Part shown: one piece after another, positions 12,672 through 23,833 of the stretch
Layout: every line of letters starts with the position of its first letter
Position numbering within the stretch: the first letter of the stretch is position 1
Origin: Branchiostoma floridae
Lineage: Eukaryota; Chordata; Leptocardii; Amphioxiformes; Branchiostomatidae
NCBI RefSeq assembly: GCF_000003815.2
Contig: NC_049991.1
Span: forward strand, 5,712,882 to 5,776,881
Reading direction: 5' to 3'
DNA: 64,000 nucleotides
The notes under the pieces: model-generated
Seen by the model: the letters and a program-made list of their open reading frames with translations, nothing else
Told to the model about the DNA's origin: nothing
Databases searched by the model: none
Made by a program: the position numbers and the translations under genes

Positions 12672-13340
12672 GTGCTCCCATTTAGAGTTTGGCACAATTA
12701 TGTTCAGCCAATCGGATAAGGCTGTCGTTTGTCTACGCGCTGATTGGCGTCTGTCCAGTTTTGGACTGAGCCGAATAAGCAGGAGGCTGTCCCATAGGTA
12801 TGGATGTTGTCGGTCCGGGTCTTCCACCAACACTGCCTTTCTTGAAATGCTAGGTAAGAAAAGAAAAGTTTGGATCTTGTCAAAGATTACCACAATAAGC
12901 TATTTGTCAGGTTTTGTGTTAACTATGATTGTAACGTGTTACAGAGAGGGCAAAAAATAGAGCATTCAAGGAAAACACAGAAGTGTTAACATTATCTTCT
13001 TAAGTTTTGTTTTCTTCCCTGTGCTTTCTGTTTAAGAACAGAAGTCACAGTTTCCTTACAAATCTATAAACGACTTCTGATTTCCTTAGGTTTAAAGTTA
13101 TTGAATGAGAGCTGCTGATGAAATTAAATTACTGCTACTACATTGGCGCCATTAACTGATTCTCTGTATGAACTGCACATGTGTGTCGGTGCCTTCATGG
13201 TCTATAAATTGCAAATATTTCCTGTTTTTGTCTCATGGGTCTTCAACGTTGACCTATTACCCACAATACATTACAGTACGAAATCACGGATCAAACCGTG
13301 AACCAGCTATTTAACGCATTCAATAAGCTCCTTCCTACTT

Positions 13341-13518
13341 TTGAGTACGCATGCGCAGCAACAGGAATTGTGGGTAATATGTCAAAGTGGAAGGTCTCTA
13401 AATTGTAAGTCTTGAACAGTTTTAATTTCCATAGCACTGTTCAGACGGGTTTTGTCTCAGGGGCCTTCATCTTGCACTCATTACCCACAATCCCTGTTAC
13501 CACGCGTGCGTTTCTCAA
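13341..13518. mobile_element. MITE at the 3' end of the downstream CUB/LDLa gene
   Basis: The arms begin TTGAGTACGCATGCGCAG on the left and, read from the other strand, TTGAGAAACGCACGCG on the right. Both continue into ATTGTGGGTAAT. The right terminus (CTCAA) covers the TGA stop of the neighbouring minus-strand gene at 13515-13517. A related half-copy lies at 14917-15000 and a related element at 19345-19550; another similar arm is at about 13249. Confidence 0.6.
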
Positions 13519-16500
13519 ATGTTTAAATCACTATGAAGACAAGTGGTCTCAGAAATCACCTTGACTGCGAAGTAAGCAGCCACCCCAGTGAAAATAAGGA
13601 AGGCGACAGTCCCGATGATGATCCCGGTCAGCGCCCACATGGTCATTCCGAGTTCCGGAATCCATTCTGATTCCGGTTCCGGTTCAGATTCCGGTTCTGC
13701 TTCCGGTTCAGATTCCGGTTCCCCTTCCGGTTCCGCTTCAGCGCTGTCGGATACGTCTTCTCCTTCAGCTGGAATATGAATAAGAAATGGCGTCAAAAGA
13801 TCGTTATGCTTCAGATGTTTGTCGTCATCAAGGAAATCTCTACTCTATGTCTTTCCTTTCCTTTACGTTGAACTTCTCTCAACGCATTTGCACAAACCAA
13901 GATATACGGGTTGCACATATATGATGACTATATGTGTCCCGTATCTTTACGGGCTTAGGATCTTCGGGAAGTGAATCTGCAGCAACAGTACAGATTAGGC
14001 CAAATTTTACTGATCTAATTGATAGATCAGCTAAGGGGGTGCAGAAGAGGCACAGAATAGGTCAGATTTTACTGATCTGATTGATAGATCAGCTAAGGGG
14101 GTGCGGAAGAAACGCAGAATAGGTCAAGTTTTACTACTCTGATAGATAGATCGGCTAAGGGGGGTTGAATTGGCAATAACTTTCTAGCAGGACAAGGGTT
14201 ACAATTTTCCCAATCTTTTTAGACGGATCGGATACGTTTTTCAATTCATTGGAAGTTCCTGGCAATTGTTGCAACTAATTGATTTACAATGAAATCTGTA
14301 CTACTATGATGACATGTACTACCAATTGCGTCCGCCAGGTGGTAGTGAGAGCTTTGTTTACTCTAATAATTTGTTTTTCTCAGAAGGGCTACCAAGTACA
14401 CTGAAGGGGCAGAAAACGAGTCCGAAACTTGCCTTCACAACCGTCGGGTTCATCCACACCGCCTGGACAGTTACAGTATCCGTCCTGACGTAACTCAGAC
14501 CGGATACACTTCCCGTCATCACACCGGAAGTCGTCACTCTCCCGACATACATCACCTGTAGATATACATAATTGGCCAAATTTTTGTCAAAAAACTTTCG
14601 GTTAAACATTCGAAAGCAGGAACGTTGCTTAGTTATACAGAAGGTCAAAAAATGTTGACACTTGGAGATAAGACATATCACGAACTTTTTGTTATATTTT
14701 CAGTTTTCACTGTCAAGTACCTGCGGAGTCGTAGAACATCGTGTACTTGATCCTTAAATCGCCGCTCGCAGAGTCACCCGAAGTCAGCCGAAGAGTGACG
14801 AAGTTTGTCGAAGTGGTGACGTCTAGACCTTCCTGTTCGCTCCCGCATACCGATGCCAGTAGGTCACCAGAAGCTATATTCATAAGTATACATAATGAAT
14901 AAGCGGCTTTGTGATTCCAACTGCGCATGTGCAGCGATATGGATTGTGGGTAATATGTCAAAGGTGAATGCCCCCATGTTGTAAACAGTTCTTGTTTAGA
15001 CCATGCTTGATACATGTCCAGTAATGTTTTGTTTATGTCTTAAGGGCCTTGACAATACATTTTGCTGTGCATGCACATTTCGAACCACGGACGTACCGGA
15101 CAGGCTTGTCGCTACGACATCAAAAGATTTTGATTCTTTTCTTGTGCTGTATTACATCAGAATGGCTCCCACATGATTTAATTTCTAGCATTTTTGATAT
15201 TTGAAAATATTCCACCGTCCAAATACAGAGCGCACTTCATTTTATTTTTATTCTACGCGTGCACTTTGGACTTCTTCTTTCTTTCCATTCTGTACCTTTT
15301 AATATAGCGTCCTCTCTATTAGCACCTCTGCATTAGGTCTAGAAACTGAACTGCAAGAAATTAGTTTGCATGATTTACTTGCAAGTTACCGCTAAAATGC
15401 AAAAGAAAAGGACCTTCTTAATGGAAGAATTGCTAGCTTTTTCTGACAAAAATGTTGAGAAATAAGAACCTTGTTCGCCATCGTAGATCCGTAGCTCCTG
15501 GTCATCACAGGAGTCATCAGGTCCCATGTCAAGGGTCACGAAGTGAAGCAGGAATTTCTTGCCTGATGCTCCAGTGAATGTCACGGTACAGTCCTGTCCG
15601 GGGTCGTACGAGTAGGATACATACCCAGCCTCGGTGTCACCCAACTCAACAGTACCGCCACATTCCATGGAAACTTTAGAGGAGAGGATATATATAAAAT
15701 CTATATCTATAGATATATTAGATATTTAGAGGATGATGATAAACGCACAAAGCTCTTCATTTTTTCCCCGCTTGCTCAAAGAATTTGATATTTTCCGTTC
15801 GATGGATAAATTTAAATACACTCTGGGAGGTAATAACCCCTAGTGTGCAAAAATAGGAAAATATATCACAGAATGTATGTTTATTTGTTTGTTTGTACCT
15901 TAGAAACAGAAAAAAACACGCTATTCATATGTATGAATATTCATAAATTTAGCAATGCATTCGTATACACTTGTCTGTTTATATGTAATATGTAGTTGTA
16001 ATCGACTTTATGAAAGCCGCTGTACTTTTCTTGTGTCAATACAAATTATACATAACACCGTTTTTCATACAAAACTAGCCGAAGGACAATACAGTGTTTG
16101 TTTGCTGTTTTTGTTAGAAAAAACCCAACTTTATTTCCATTCGTTGCTTCTTGTTTCTGGACTTTGAAGTTAAATCCGGATTCCACCAATAGATGAATAC
16201 CTATTAGTTTAATATCAAAATACCTCAAGCTTGTACATTTTTATGTCTCGTGAATTTTGACAGATAGTAATGAATGTACGCGTTGCTTTCAATTCTGTCA
16301 TATTCTATTTTTACGGTAAGGCATCATATGCAAGCAAATCAATAAACAGAAGGAAAACAAAATGCGTCACTTCAACAAGACACCGAATTCTCCTGACACT
16401 AAAAACCTAACGTGGTGCAATGAATATAACATACTCATCTGCACACCTCCAGAACTCTTACGAGTGATAACGACCAAAACAAACAAGAACTTTGCTGAAC

Positions 16501-16670
16501 TTTCTGAGCGATATCCACATTACCTGCCAACTGATAAGACTATTTGAAAGATAACATTACTCACAGGTCTGGTAACGATCTCCGTGCGTCATAGGGGGCA
16601 AAACAGTCAGCATCGCGACCACGCAATAAAATCCCCACTGCCACCGACGAATCCTTAAGCTTTCCCCCAT
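13515..16670 (-). CDS. CUB-LDLa single-pass membrane protein, downstream paralogue (279 aa)
   Basis: Five coding exons: 16670-16565, 15673-15470, 14873-14721, 14555-14433 and 13768-13515. All four introns are phase 1 and all junctions keep frame. The protein has an N-terminal signal peptide (hydrophobic [16 protein letters not shown]), a CUB domain over exons 2-3 (ECGGT, then RIYDG, ending in [11 protein letters not shown]) and an LDL-receptor class A module with six cysteines and the acidic [10 protein letters not shown] motif in exon 4. Exon 5 encodes an acidic Glu/Pro/Ser repeat stalk, a membrane helix (about [20 protein letters not shown]) and a 16-18-residue tail. It should be a type I plasma-membrane protein with an extracellular adhesion or receptor head; no ligand can be inferred. 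The intron after exon 4 starts GC, not GT (GAAG|GCAAGT). An in-frame upstream ATG exists at 16787, but 16670 gives the clean signal peptide and a better context. Confidence 0.8.
13990..14165. repeat. Minisatellite, three units of about 62 bp
   Basis: The unit is marked by TTTTACTGATCT followed by GATAGATCAGCTAAGGGGG. Copies start near 14004, 14067 and 14129. It lies within the last intron of the CUB/LDLa gene. Confidence 0.75.
14917..15000. mobile_element. MITE half-copy in an intron
   Basis: Contains GCGCATGTGCAGCGATATGG and then ATTGTGGGTAATATGTCAAA, matching one arm of the elements at 13341 and 19345. The opposite arm is absent. It sits 44 bp downstream of the exon 3 acceptor on the intron side of the minus-strand gene. 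Confidence 0.5.
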
Positions 16671-16787
16671 GGCTACTTTTACCGTAATGCTCGTCACACA
16701 AACAGTTAAGATATCTATCGCAGAGGTTTTAACGATCAAATACGTCCAACTTTTCTGCCTGTTAGTTACTCCAGCAGAGCATCCCAT

Positions 16788-18210
16788 TCAAGTGGAGGTA
16801 AAGGTCCCTTTGATGTAGAATTAAACGACGCTGCCACCCCTATATCTTGACGTACATTGGACCGGTCTGCTATGGGAGTATAAATCAGGCCAGGTTGTGC
16901 CATTTTAGATTTAGGTGTGGTTAGCGTTTATCCGCGGTCTTTGAAGTTAGGGTTACGGTATGGGATCCAATATCCCGCTTTCAGGTGGTGGCCGGATCGA
17001 CAACAATGGCTCAAGGGCTCTCCATGGCGGCTGTAGTTTCAAAGAGCACTCGACTAAACCCTTACGGACCCTCACCTCACGAACTCCTGTTGTGTGAAGG
17101 TCGTGTTGTGTGTCAACAGAAGGGAAACTTTGGAAATGTTGATATTTTGACATGTTTACGTGTTGTTGTGACGTGGTGGTACCGGGTAACACGGATATAT
17201 AAAGGGCGTGTCCTGCCTAGTGTAGGAATTACAAGGACGACACTAGAGAAAGTCAATGAGGACCATTCAAACCGGATTTTCAGTTGTATTTACAGTAACT
17301 TTTTTTTGCAAATTGATTGCATGGGAACAAGCAATTAAAGGGTAACAAGTGTTTCAAACATCTACATGCATTTAACGTTTCTACATACATTACTAGGGAT
17401 TTGACTTATTTTTTGGAGGCAGTGGCTGATGAAAAGCCCCACGTTTTTAATGATTAGTGAGTTTTACGTTCCTAGTAGAAATGTGTTTTTGAAAGCCTTT
17501 TAGATGGTGAAAGTTCAAAAATAATGTTCAATCGTACATGTTTCGAAAAGCTTCCCCCTTCATCCTCATTCGGAGGTTATTTACAAAAAGGCATTTTATC
17601 TTCCACTGCATCCGTTGCACATTATCTGAACAGTCTCTCCTGAACTGACAGTTCTCGAAACGTCACTTCTCTATCTCTAGTGGATGATCAATGATTTTTA
17701 TCAAAAGCATAAGGAGTATCTCTGATAACGACAATTTCAATAGCTTGATAAGGTCTAACAGGGTCACGGGTTTTAGATAGCATCCGCTATCTTTCACCTG
17801 AGAATAAGTCAGTGATAAAAGATGGGGAATGCATCTGAAACGTTTGACCCCTTCATAGATTTTATCAAGGTGTTGGAATTATTTTGTATAATGTGGCATT
17901 TCACTTGGAAATCTAACCTTTAGATTAATCATCGTATCTATGATACGCGATATATCCCAGGTTTGACAGAAAAAAATGTAAACTTTCGAAAACTTTTGAA
18001 ATGTGGTATCTTACTTGGAACTCTACCCTATGAATTAATCATTTTATCTTTGATAGTACGTGATATATGCCAGATGCAGAACAAAACGCTAAAAGTTACA
18101 AAAACTTCCTTCTCGAGGTAATAGTTGAGATTGTTGGCAATAACATTGGAAACATGAAAATGGTTCGGTGTTTGTATGCAGATATGACAGAAAGAATGAA
18201 TCAATGAATT
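16788..18210. other. Upstream flank of the CUB/LDLa gene; dispersed repeat at 17395-17710
   Basis: This should contain the promoter of the minus-strand gene ending at 13515, but I see no convincing core-promoter element. 17395-17710 is the second copy of the dispersed repeat at 9905-10215 (GGAGGCAGTGGCTGATGAAA). No other gene was recognised. Confidence 0.4.
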
Positions 18211-18729
18211 CCTAGGCTAATCTCCAAGCAGATTCCTCCGGTGGCATAAAATTGTAACATAAGCTTTGGAAGGACTTCAGCCGTTAGAGGGGTAAAATTG
18301 GTCACCGCGAGATATATACAAGTAACAACTAGTCAATATAGTATTATTTGTGTACAACTGATTTCATATGTCGACACGCTGTCTTCGTGCGCTGTGATGC
18401 GGTCTACTCTTGACTAGCGATTTCGGGGGGAAGCCTCCTGCTGTGAACTGGCGCGGATCGCCGCGATTGTCCCAGATACTGGCTCGGAAAGGTTGTTAAA
18501 TGATAATCCCGGCCAAATTTAGCCAATTTTCACGTTGGAGGTAAGTGGGAACTAGGAGGAGTACAAACACGTTTCTGAAAAGATCGCCCCTCCCAGTGCC
18601 TTTGAGCGGTTGAGTCCTGCGGTAGATTCCTCGGCAGCCAATTTTACTCCTCTGTCGGCTAAACTCCTTCCCCAGCTTATGTTACTGTTTTATGCCACCA
18701 GATGAATCTGCTTGGAGAGTAGTCCTAGG
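18211..18729. mobile_element. 519-bp inverted-repeat element, CTCCAAGCAGA family
   Basis: The arms read inward from CCTAGGCTAATCTCCAAGCA on the left and, from the other strand, CCTAGGACTACTCTCCAAGC on the right. Both continue into GGTGGCATAAAA and GTAACATAAGC, an arm of over 50 bp. Relatives with the same core terminus are at 22491, 28183 and 60925. No transposase is present. Confidence 0.75.
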
Positions 18730-19208
18730 CCATGATTCATGAAAACAACGGAACTTTTCAAATCCCCTTTCGTATAGTCTGAGCCTTCCCATGACTTTTC
18801 TTCCGACCACTCTGCAACCAACTGGGTCGGGAGTATCCTGGAATCCGTTCACTATTCTGATCGCATCAAGTTGCAAGCAGAATATGAGTTCCCGACTTTT
18901 TTTTTTACAATTTACGGTCGGTTGTTGTTGACGACTTTGAAGATAAAGATATACTAGTAGGCAATCTATCCGACAAACTCCCAACCACAGAAGACTTGCT
19001 CTCGATTTGCTTCCAACCATGAAGAAGGTCGAGAGGCCATGGTCGGCGTTCTGACTGATTTTTGACTCAGCTCCAAGCAGATGTCTGACGCTGCCATACC
19101 ATGTTCGTCTAATAGGAACTTCGTATATCACGTGTTTATATTTACAAAAGTAGAACTGTAAATAGTTCTATTTGAATGAACCTGAAATATATCCTCACGA
19201 TGGTCTCA

Positions 19209-19267
<59 letters not shown>

Positions 19268-19344
19268 ATACATATATTTACGTTCAAAATGTTTGAACAC
19301 TTTTTTGGCTGAAGTCTGCTCCTCTGGCCAATGGTTTACAATAT
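18730..19344. other. Intergenic, with an AT microsatellite at 19210-19267
   Basis: A nearly pure TA run of about 55 bp lies at 19210-19267. An ORF of about 149 codons on the minus strand covers most of the rest, but it overlaps the MITE end, has no domain I recognise and was not called as a gene. Confidence 0.6.
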
Positions 19345-19550
19345 GCATGCGCTGCAAAGGCATTGTGGGTAGCATGTCAAAGTTGAAAGGGTAACATGTC
19401 AAAGTTGCCTTGAAACATAAAAAAAACACGTCTGTACATGTATCAACCATCAAGCGTGGCATTGACAGGAACTGTTTACAATAGAGTTTATTTAAATTTA
19501 GACCCCTTTGACACATTGCCCACAATGCATTTCTCTGAGCATGTGCAGTT
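19345..19550. mobile_element. MITE just downstream of the upstream CUB/LDLa gene
   Basis: GCATGCGCTGCAAAGGCATT and a following TGTGGGTAGCATGTCAAAG form an inverted match with the segment ending GAGCATGTGCAGTTT. Its right edge is 48 bp from the stop codon of the minus-strand gene at 19598. A canonical AATAAA on the minus strand (19487-19492) lies within it and may serve as that gene's polyadenylation signal. Confidence 0.6.
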
Positions 19551-19597
19551 TAAATCGCGTACTGGCTTATTCTGTAGGCACTGTCTATATCACAAAG

Positions 19598-22500
19598 TTA
19601 TACTGTTTCCAACAAACTGTTTTCGACTACCTCCTGCCCTACGTTAACAGAGTGCGTCCCTGTCCCTCCAACCATTTCCGAAGAAACCCTTGGTTTGTTA
19701 CATTGTTTGCAGGCCACCCCCGCCAATACAATAGCGATCAGTCCCCCAATACATATCCCCGCGATGTCTGCACCGCTGAGATGGATCACGAATTTTCCCG
19801 TTGTGTTCGGGTCTTCGGCATTCTCCGCGTCTTCGTTCGTCCTATCGTCGTCATCTGTAAAGAGAGTGTGACAAGATATTAGACAAAATTATTGGCAGCT
19901 GTGGGGAAAAATACTAAGCTACTTTGCAAAACTCTGTTTTACATGATGCGATCTTTTCGACCTTTAATATTATATATCAGCAAGTAACAGTCATCTCATT
20001 TCATATCTGCCCCTCAATCTAAATATTTCACCGTTGGGACACTAAAGAAGGTCTGGCAACCAATTGTTTTCTTATATGTTTCACTTAGGGGCGTGCCTGT
20101 CAATTCTCTGCTATCATACTCCTATCTTTTCCATTGCTTACTCATTTTTCTTCCATCCTGGACGGTTCAAGGATCTTCAAGTAACACAATCTTAAGAGTT
20201 AAATGTTTATCTTTTTTTGTGTGCACAGAATCTCGGTACAAAAAAAAACACGTAAACCATCTTACCATTTGTGTCTTGATTCTGCCCGTTGGAACCGGCC
20301 TCTTCCAGTAAAGCTGTAAGAAAGGACAGCTTATATTTGAATTGTATCAACTATAAAGAACGAAACGACCGATTTATATCGTAGGCCTTCAAAAATACTT
20401 TTAGTCATAGAAACAAGAACTTTTACATGCGCACCCCACATAACACCTACCCGTGCCATCCTCGTCTTCTCCATCCGGGCAATTCTCGTGCCCATCATTC
20501 ACCAGGTCTCCCGGCATGCACCTGCCATCCGCGCATGTGCTGTAGTTACCATTCGTTGGACAAGAACCTGCAAATGAGTATGTTGGAAAAGTTACATTCA
20601 TAAGTGAGTTTTAATAGCAAATTCTTGACCAAAGGGTCCATTGTTACATGAAACAGTGTATATAAAAAAACTGCAAGATAACAAGGGGAACAAGAGACTA
20701 TTTTCATAAAAACAGCCAGTCTACGGAATACTGTATATGCTTCAGTGAGGTTTGTCTTCTTTTTTCTCAGCCGTGGGGATATTATATATAATGCCCTTGG
20801 GTTTTCACCGCTTCCATTTATTGATCAATAAATAGTTTTGATAAACTAAAGAACGAAAGTGCGGGAATTTGGAAATATTGGTGATAACTTTATAGAATAA
20901 ACGCCTTCTGAATCACGACAGTAGTTACTTTTATCCACGGGGGTACCTATATACGTTGTTTAAAAACAGGACATTTCGAGCAATTCGTGTCTCCAAGTCG
21001 ACGGACATTGATTTCAAACTGCAATGTTTTGAAAATGCCAATTGCAGGCTGATATGACAACGCATATAGGCTTCCCAATGGTTAGTGAACATATTGCCGC
21101 TTGATATAGCAGCGAATATTGGTTACCCCGCGAATAAAGGTCAACAAGCGTTACACGTGTAGTAGCTAATCTGACTGACCTCCCACAGAGTCCACAAAGA
21201 TGCTGTACAGGATTCTAAAACTGCCGTTCCCGCTGTTGTCTGACGTCATCACTAACACCAACTGTTGTCCGCTGGACAGAACCTCCGGTGGTACGTCACT
21301 GCCGCAAACCGTCGCCAGGACCACGCCCTCCTGGAACGTGCCGTCGTAAATGGACAGAGAGTCGATGCACCGTCTGCTGTTGGTGGACTCGATGTTCAAA
21401 TCCAGAAATTTGAGAGAAATGCGACTGTTTTCGAGCTCACTGATAACCTAGGGATTCAAAAACAAAACTTCTTACCCTTTGTCCATAGGCAAAGTATGGT
21501 ATCATCAAGGAGGTTAACTTTAATAGAAACATTCGAAATTCTCCTACGCAGACATCCAACGGCGCTAGCAAAACCGACAAGTGGCGGTTTGATTTGCTAG
21601 CGCAGTTTGATGTTTCTGCGTAGGAGAATGGTTAATAAGAACCTCCCTGTTGGCAACTATGGATTTAAGGCTACCCCACTAGTGTCAACTAGTACAAGAA
21701 CTATATTTAACTCAATGAAGATTCAACATCCAGATAATGATATGTGTCAGATAGCAGTTACCACTCAGCTAGCAACTGGATATACTTCGAGAAACTTGTA
21801 CAACTTTAAAATGGCGTACGGAACCTCCCGAGCAGCCCTCGTATTAAACCTCTGCTTCGCCTATTGAGTCAGTGAAGTCAAGCTTGCCTAAGCTAGATGT
21901 TTCTGACTTAGGAAGAAGAGATGCTGCTACAGTTATCGCTATGGACCGCTCTTCATCTTCACGATGGTAACATCAGGCCCTACAGAGCTTGATTAAAAGA
22001 AAACGTATACAGCAATCCCGCAACTTGGAGGGTGGCCTCAGACGAATTTATAGGGGGCGGGCAATCAGAAATTCTTATTAGAGGGGGGCAGTCAGAAAAT
22101 CTTAGAGGGGGGCAATTAGCCCAACTTATAGAAAGTTGGACAATCAGGCAAACTTTTTTTTAGACGGGACAATCAGGCAAACCTAGAGGGAGGCATTCTG
22201 GCAAACTTAGGCGACCATAGGAACTTCTAAAGACGAAAGTCAAGCAAACTTGGCAATCAGCTGCAGGTAAACATATAGGGGCAATCAGAAAAACTGGGGG
22301 GGGGGGGGGGCAATCAGACAACCTTTAATGCGTCAAGACCAACGCACAAAGTATAATGAATAACGTAGATGAACTGCAGGCAATTATAGGAGACAGCCTA
22401 ATCGCATCGGCAACAGTTGTAATAAGGCAGATATCGATACAGAAGGAAATTTCAAATGCAGAAATCCCACTAACAAGGTAAAAACGTTTACTCTCCAAGC

Positions 22501-23251
22501 AGAGGTTGTTGGTGGTGGTGGTGGGGTGAAGGGAATCGTGACCTTTTTCCCCTCATATCCCGTATTTTTCGACCACTGCTTTGGTGGTGAGGCTGGTCGA
22601 AAAATACGGCATATATAAGGAAAAGGTCACGTTTTTCCCCACCAACCTCTGCTTGGAGAGCAAACAAAACGTTTACAGGGGACACTTGTGACCCCCCCCC
22701 CCCAAAAAAAAGGTTGAGGCGAAGGAGTTGTCCTATACATCAAAGACTTATCTCGATTCAGTGACAGTGGATCTCTTCAAGTATAAATCCACAAGCAGTG
22801 TCTGGACTGAAATTGAAGCGAAACAGAGAAATATATGGTTTCTATGTCGCCAAATCCATCTGAAGAGAGCGGCTAAGAATTGCGATGTAGCATTGAAGTG
22901 GTTGGTTCACAAATAACATAATTTGATCGTCATGCATGGTTCCAACTGTAGTACCTGTGTCAATGGTTAGTTGTGGGGTGGGCCGACTACTCTCTCTTCG
23001 CAGCCAGAAGCTTACAGTATGCAGGGCTACGTATTCCTGTATGACTATGAGCCGATACGTTGGAAATGCTTGAATTCGGCAAAATTTGAAAGGTCTATAT
23101 TATATTCTGACGTATACACTGTGTAATTTTTGTGAGGGACTTACTCTGACTTGACAGTTGACTGACGGCCAGTACTCAAACCGGATGAAACCGGCCAGGT
23201 GAACCCTGGGTGCCACATCGGTGGGTAGGGAACACCAGGTGAACATGTCAA
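19598..23251 (-). CDS. CUB-LDLa single-pass membrane protein, upstream paralogue, 5' end not found
   Basis: Recognised exons: 23251-23145, 21447-21180, 20567-20451, 20313-20266 and 19854-19598, encoding 264 residues plus a split first codon. Introns are phase 0 inside the CUB domain and phase 1 elsewhere. The CUB domain reads from about GFIRFEYWPSVNCQVR, across the phase-0 junction into VISELENSRISLKFLDLNIE, then SLSIYDG and SFRILYSIFVDS. The following LDLa-like module (SCPTNGNYSTC, DGRCMPGD, NCPDGEDE) has only four of the usual six cysteines. A 16-codon linker exon, an acidic stalk, a membrane helix (IAGICIGGLIAIVLAGVAC) and a tail of about 38 residues ending LLETV follow. Order and phase mirror the gene at 13515-16670, so the two are tandem duplicates. 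The signal-peptide exon was not found upstream; the first listed exon starts inside a 77-bp tandem array and its acceptor is the nearest frame-consistent one. Confidence 0.72.
20921..21154. mobile_element. MITE, GTAACGCTAGTTCACC family, intronic
   Basis: The arms are variants of GTAACGCTAGTTCACCTTTA followed by TCCGCGGGGTAACCTATATC, seen also at 29925, 33804 and 35491. It ends 26 bp downstream of the donor of exon 21447-21180 of the minus-strand gene. Confidence 0.55.
21538..21629. mobile_element. 92-bp foldback MITE
   Basis: ATTCTCCTACGCAGACATC pairs with GATGTTTCTGCGTAGGAGAAT, and GCGCTAGCAAA with TTTGCTAGCGC inside. It is almost entirely a hairpin and lies about 90 bp upstream of the 21447 acceptor of the minus-strand gene. 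Confidence 0.75.
22050..22315. repeat. Degenerate minisatellite of about 30 bp units
   Basis: Variants of GGGGGGCAATCAGAAAAACT recur at irregular spacing, with a long G run near 22300. It lies in the large CUB intron. Confidence 0.6.
22491..22660. mobile_element. MITE, CTCCAAGCAGAGGTT family, 170 bp
   Basis: The ends CTCTCCAAGCAGAGGTTG and CAACCTCTGCTTGGAGAG are exact reverse complements. AAAACGTTTA occurs on both sides (22481 and about 22666). No coding capacity. Confidence 0.75.
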
Positions 23252-23656
23252 CTGTGGAAAACAGGGGAACATTTGGTGAACCCTGGGTGCTACATCGGTG
23301 GGTAGGGAACACCAGGTGAACATGTCAACTGTGGAAAACTGAAACATTTGGTGAACCCTGGGTGCCACATCGGTGGGTAGGGAACACCAGGTGAACATGT
23401 CAACTGTGGAAAACAGGGGAACATTTGGTGAACCCTGGGTGCCACATCGGTGGGTAGGGAACACCAGGTGAACATGTCAACTGTGGAAAACAGGGGAACA
23501 TTTGGTGAACCCTGGGTGCCACATCGGTGGGTAGGGAACACCAAGTGAACATGTCAACTGTGGAAAACAGGGGAACATTTGGTGAACCCTGGGTGCCACA
23601 TCGGTGGGTAGGGAACACCAGGTGAACATGTCAACTGTGGAAAACAGGGAAGCATT
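23190..23656. repeat. Six-copy 77-bp tandem array overlapping a CUB exon
   Basis: GAACCCTGGG starts at 23201, 23278, 23353, 23430, 23507 and 23584, giving periods of 77, 75, 77, 77 and 77. Copies are nearly identical. On the minus strand most units contain a polypyrimidine-AG acceptor (CCTGTTTTCCACAG), and the last unit runs directly into the CUB exon ending at 23145. A 77-bp step changes the frame, so only selected acceptors could be used in frame. Confidence 0.9.
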
Positions 23657-23688
23657 AGTATACTAGCTAGCTATAGCCTCTACCAGGC

Positions 23689-23833
23689 TCTGTGGATCGT
23701 TGGTCAAATAGTAAAAATAGGACACATAGAGGGACCCGTGTTCCAGGGTTGCGTACTCCTCTGGCCGACCGATTCCAGACTATTCCCTCTATTTGTCCAA
23801 TTTCTACTATTTGACCAACGATCCGCGGAGTCT
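23689..23833. mobile_element. 145-bp MITE
   Basis: The arms CTGTGGATCGTTGGTCAAAT and, on the other strand, CTCCGCGGATCGTTGGTCAA continue as inverted matches through AGGACAcATAGAGGGA. No ORF of significance. Confidence 0.75.

Noticed and set aside
13588-13779. Plus-strand Ser/Gly-rich ORF
   Set aside because: Antisense shadow of the Glu/Pro/Ser stalk repeat in the CUB/LDLa gene.
18682-19131. 149-codon minus-strand ORF
   Set aside because: Overlaps the terminus of a MITE, has no recognisable domain and no paired splice sites or signal peptide.
23100-23618. Overlapping long minus-strand ORFs with MFPTHRCGTQGSP repeats
   Set aside because: They are frame-shifted readings of the 77-bp array; only the segment next to the CUB exon has domain support.
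23190-23656. CRISPR array
   Set aside because: Units are contiguous and nearly identical over 77 bp, without unique spacers, in a eukaryotic intron/exon context.
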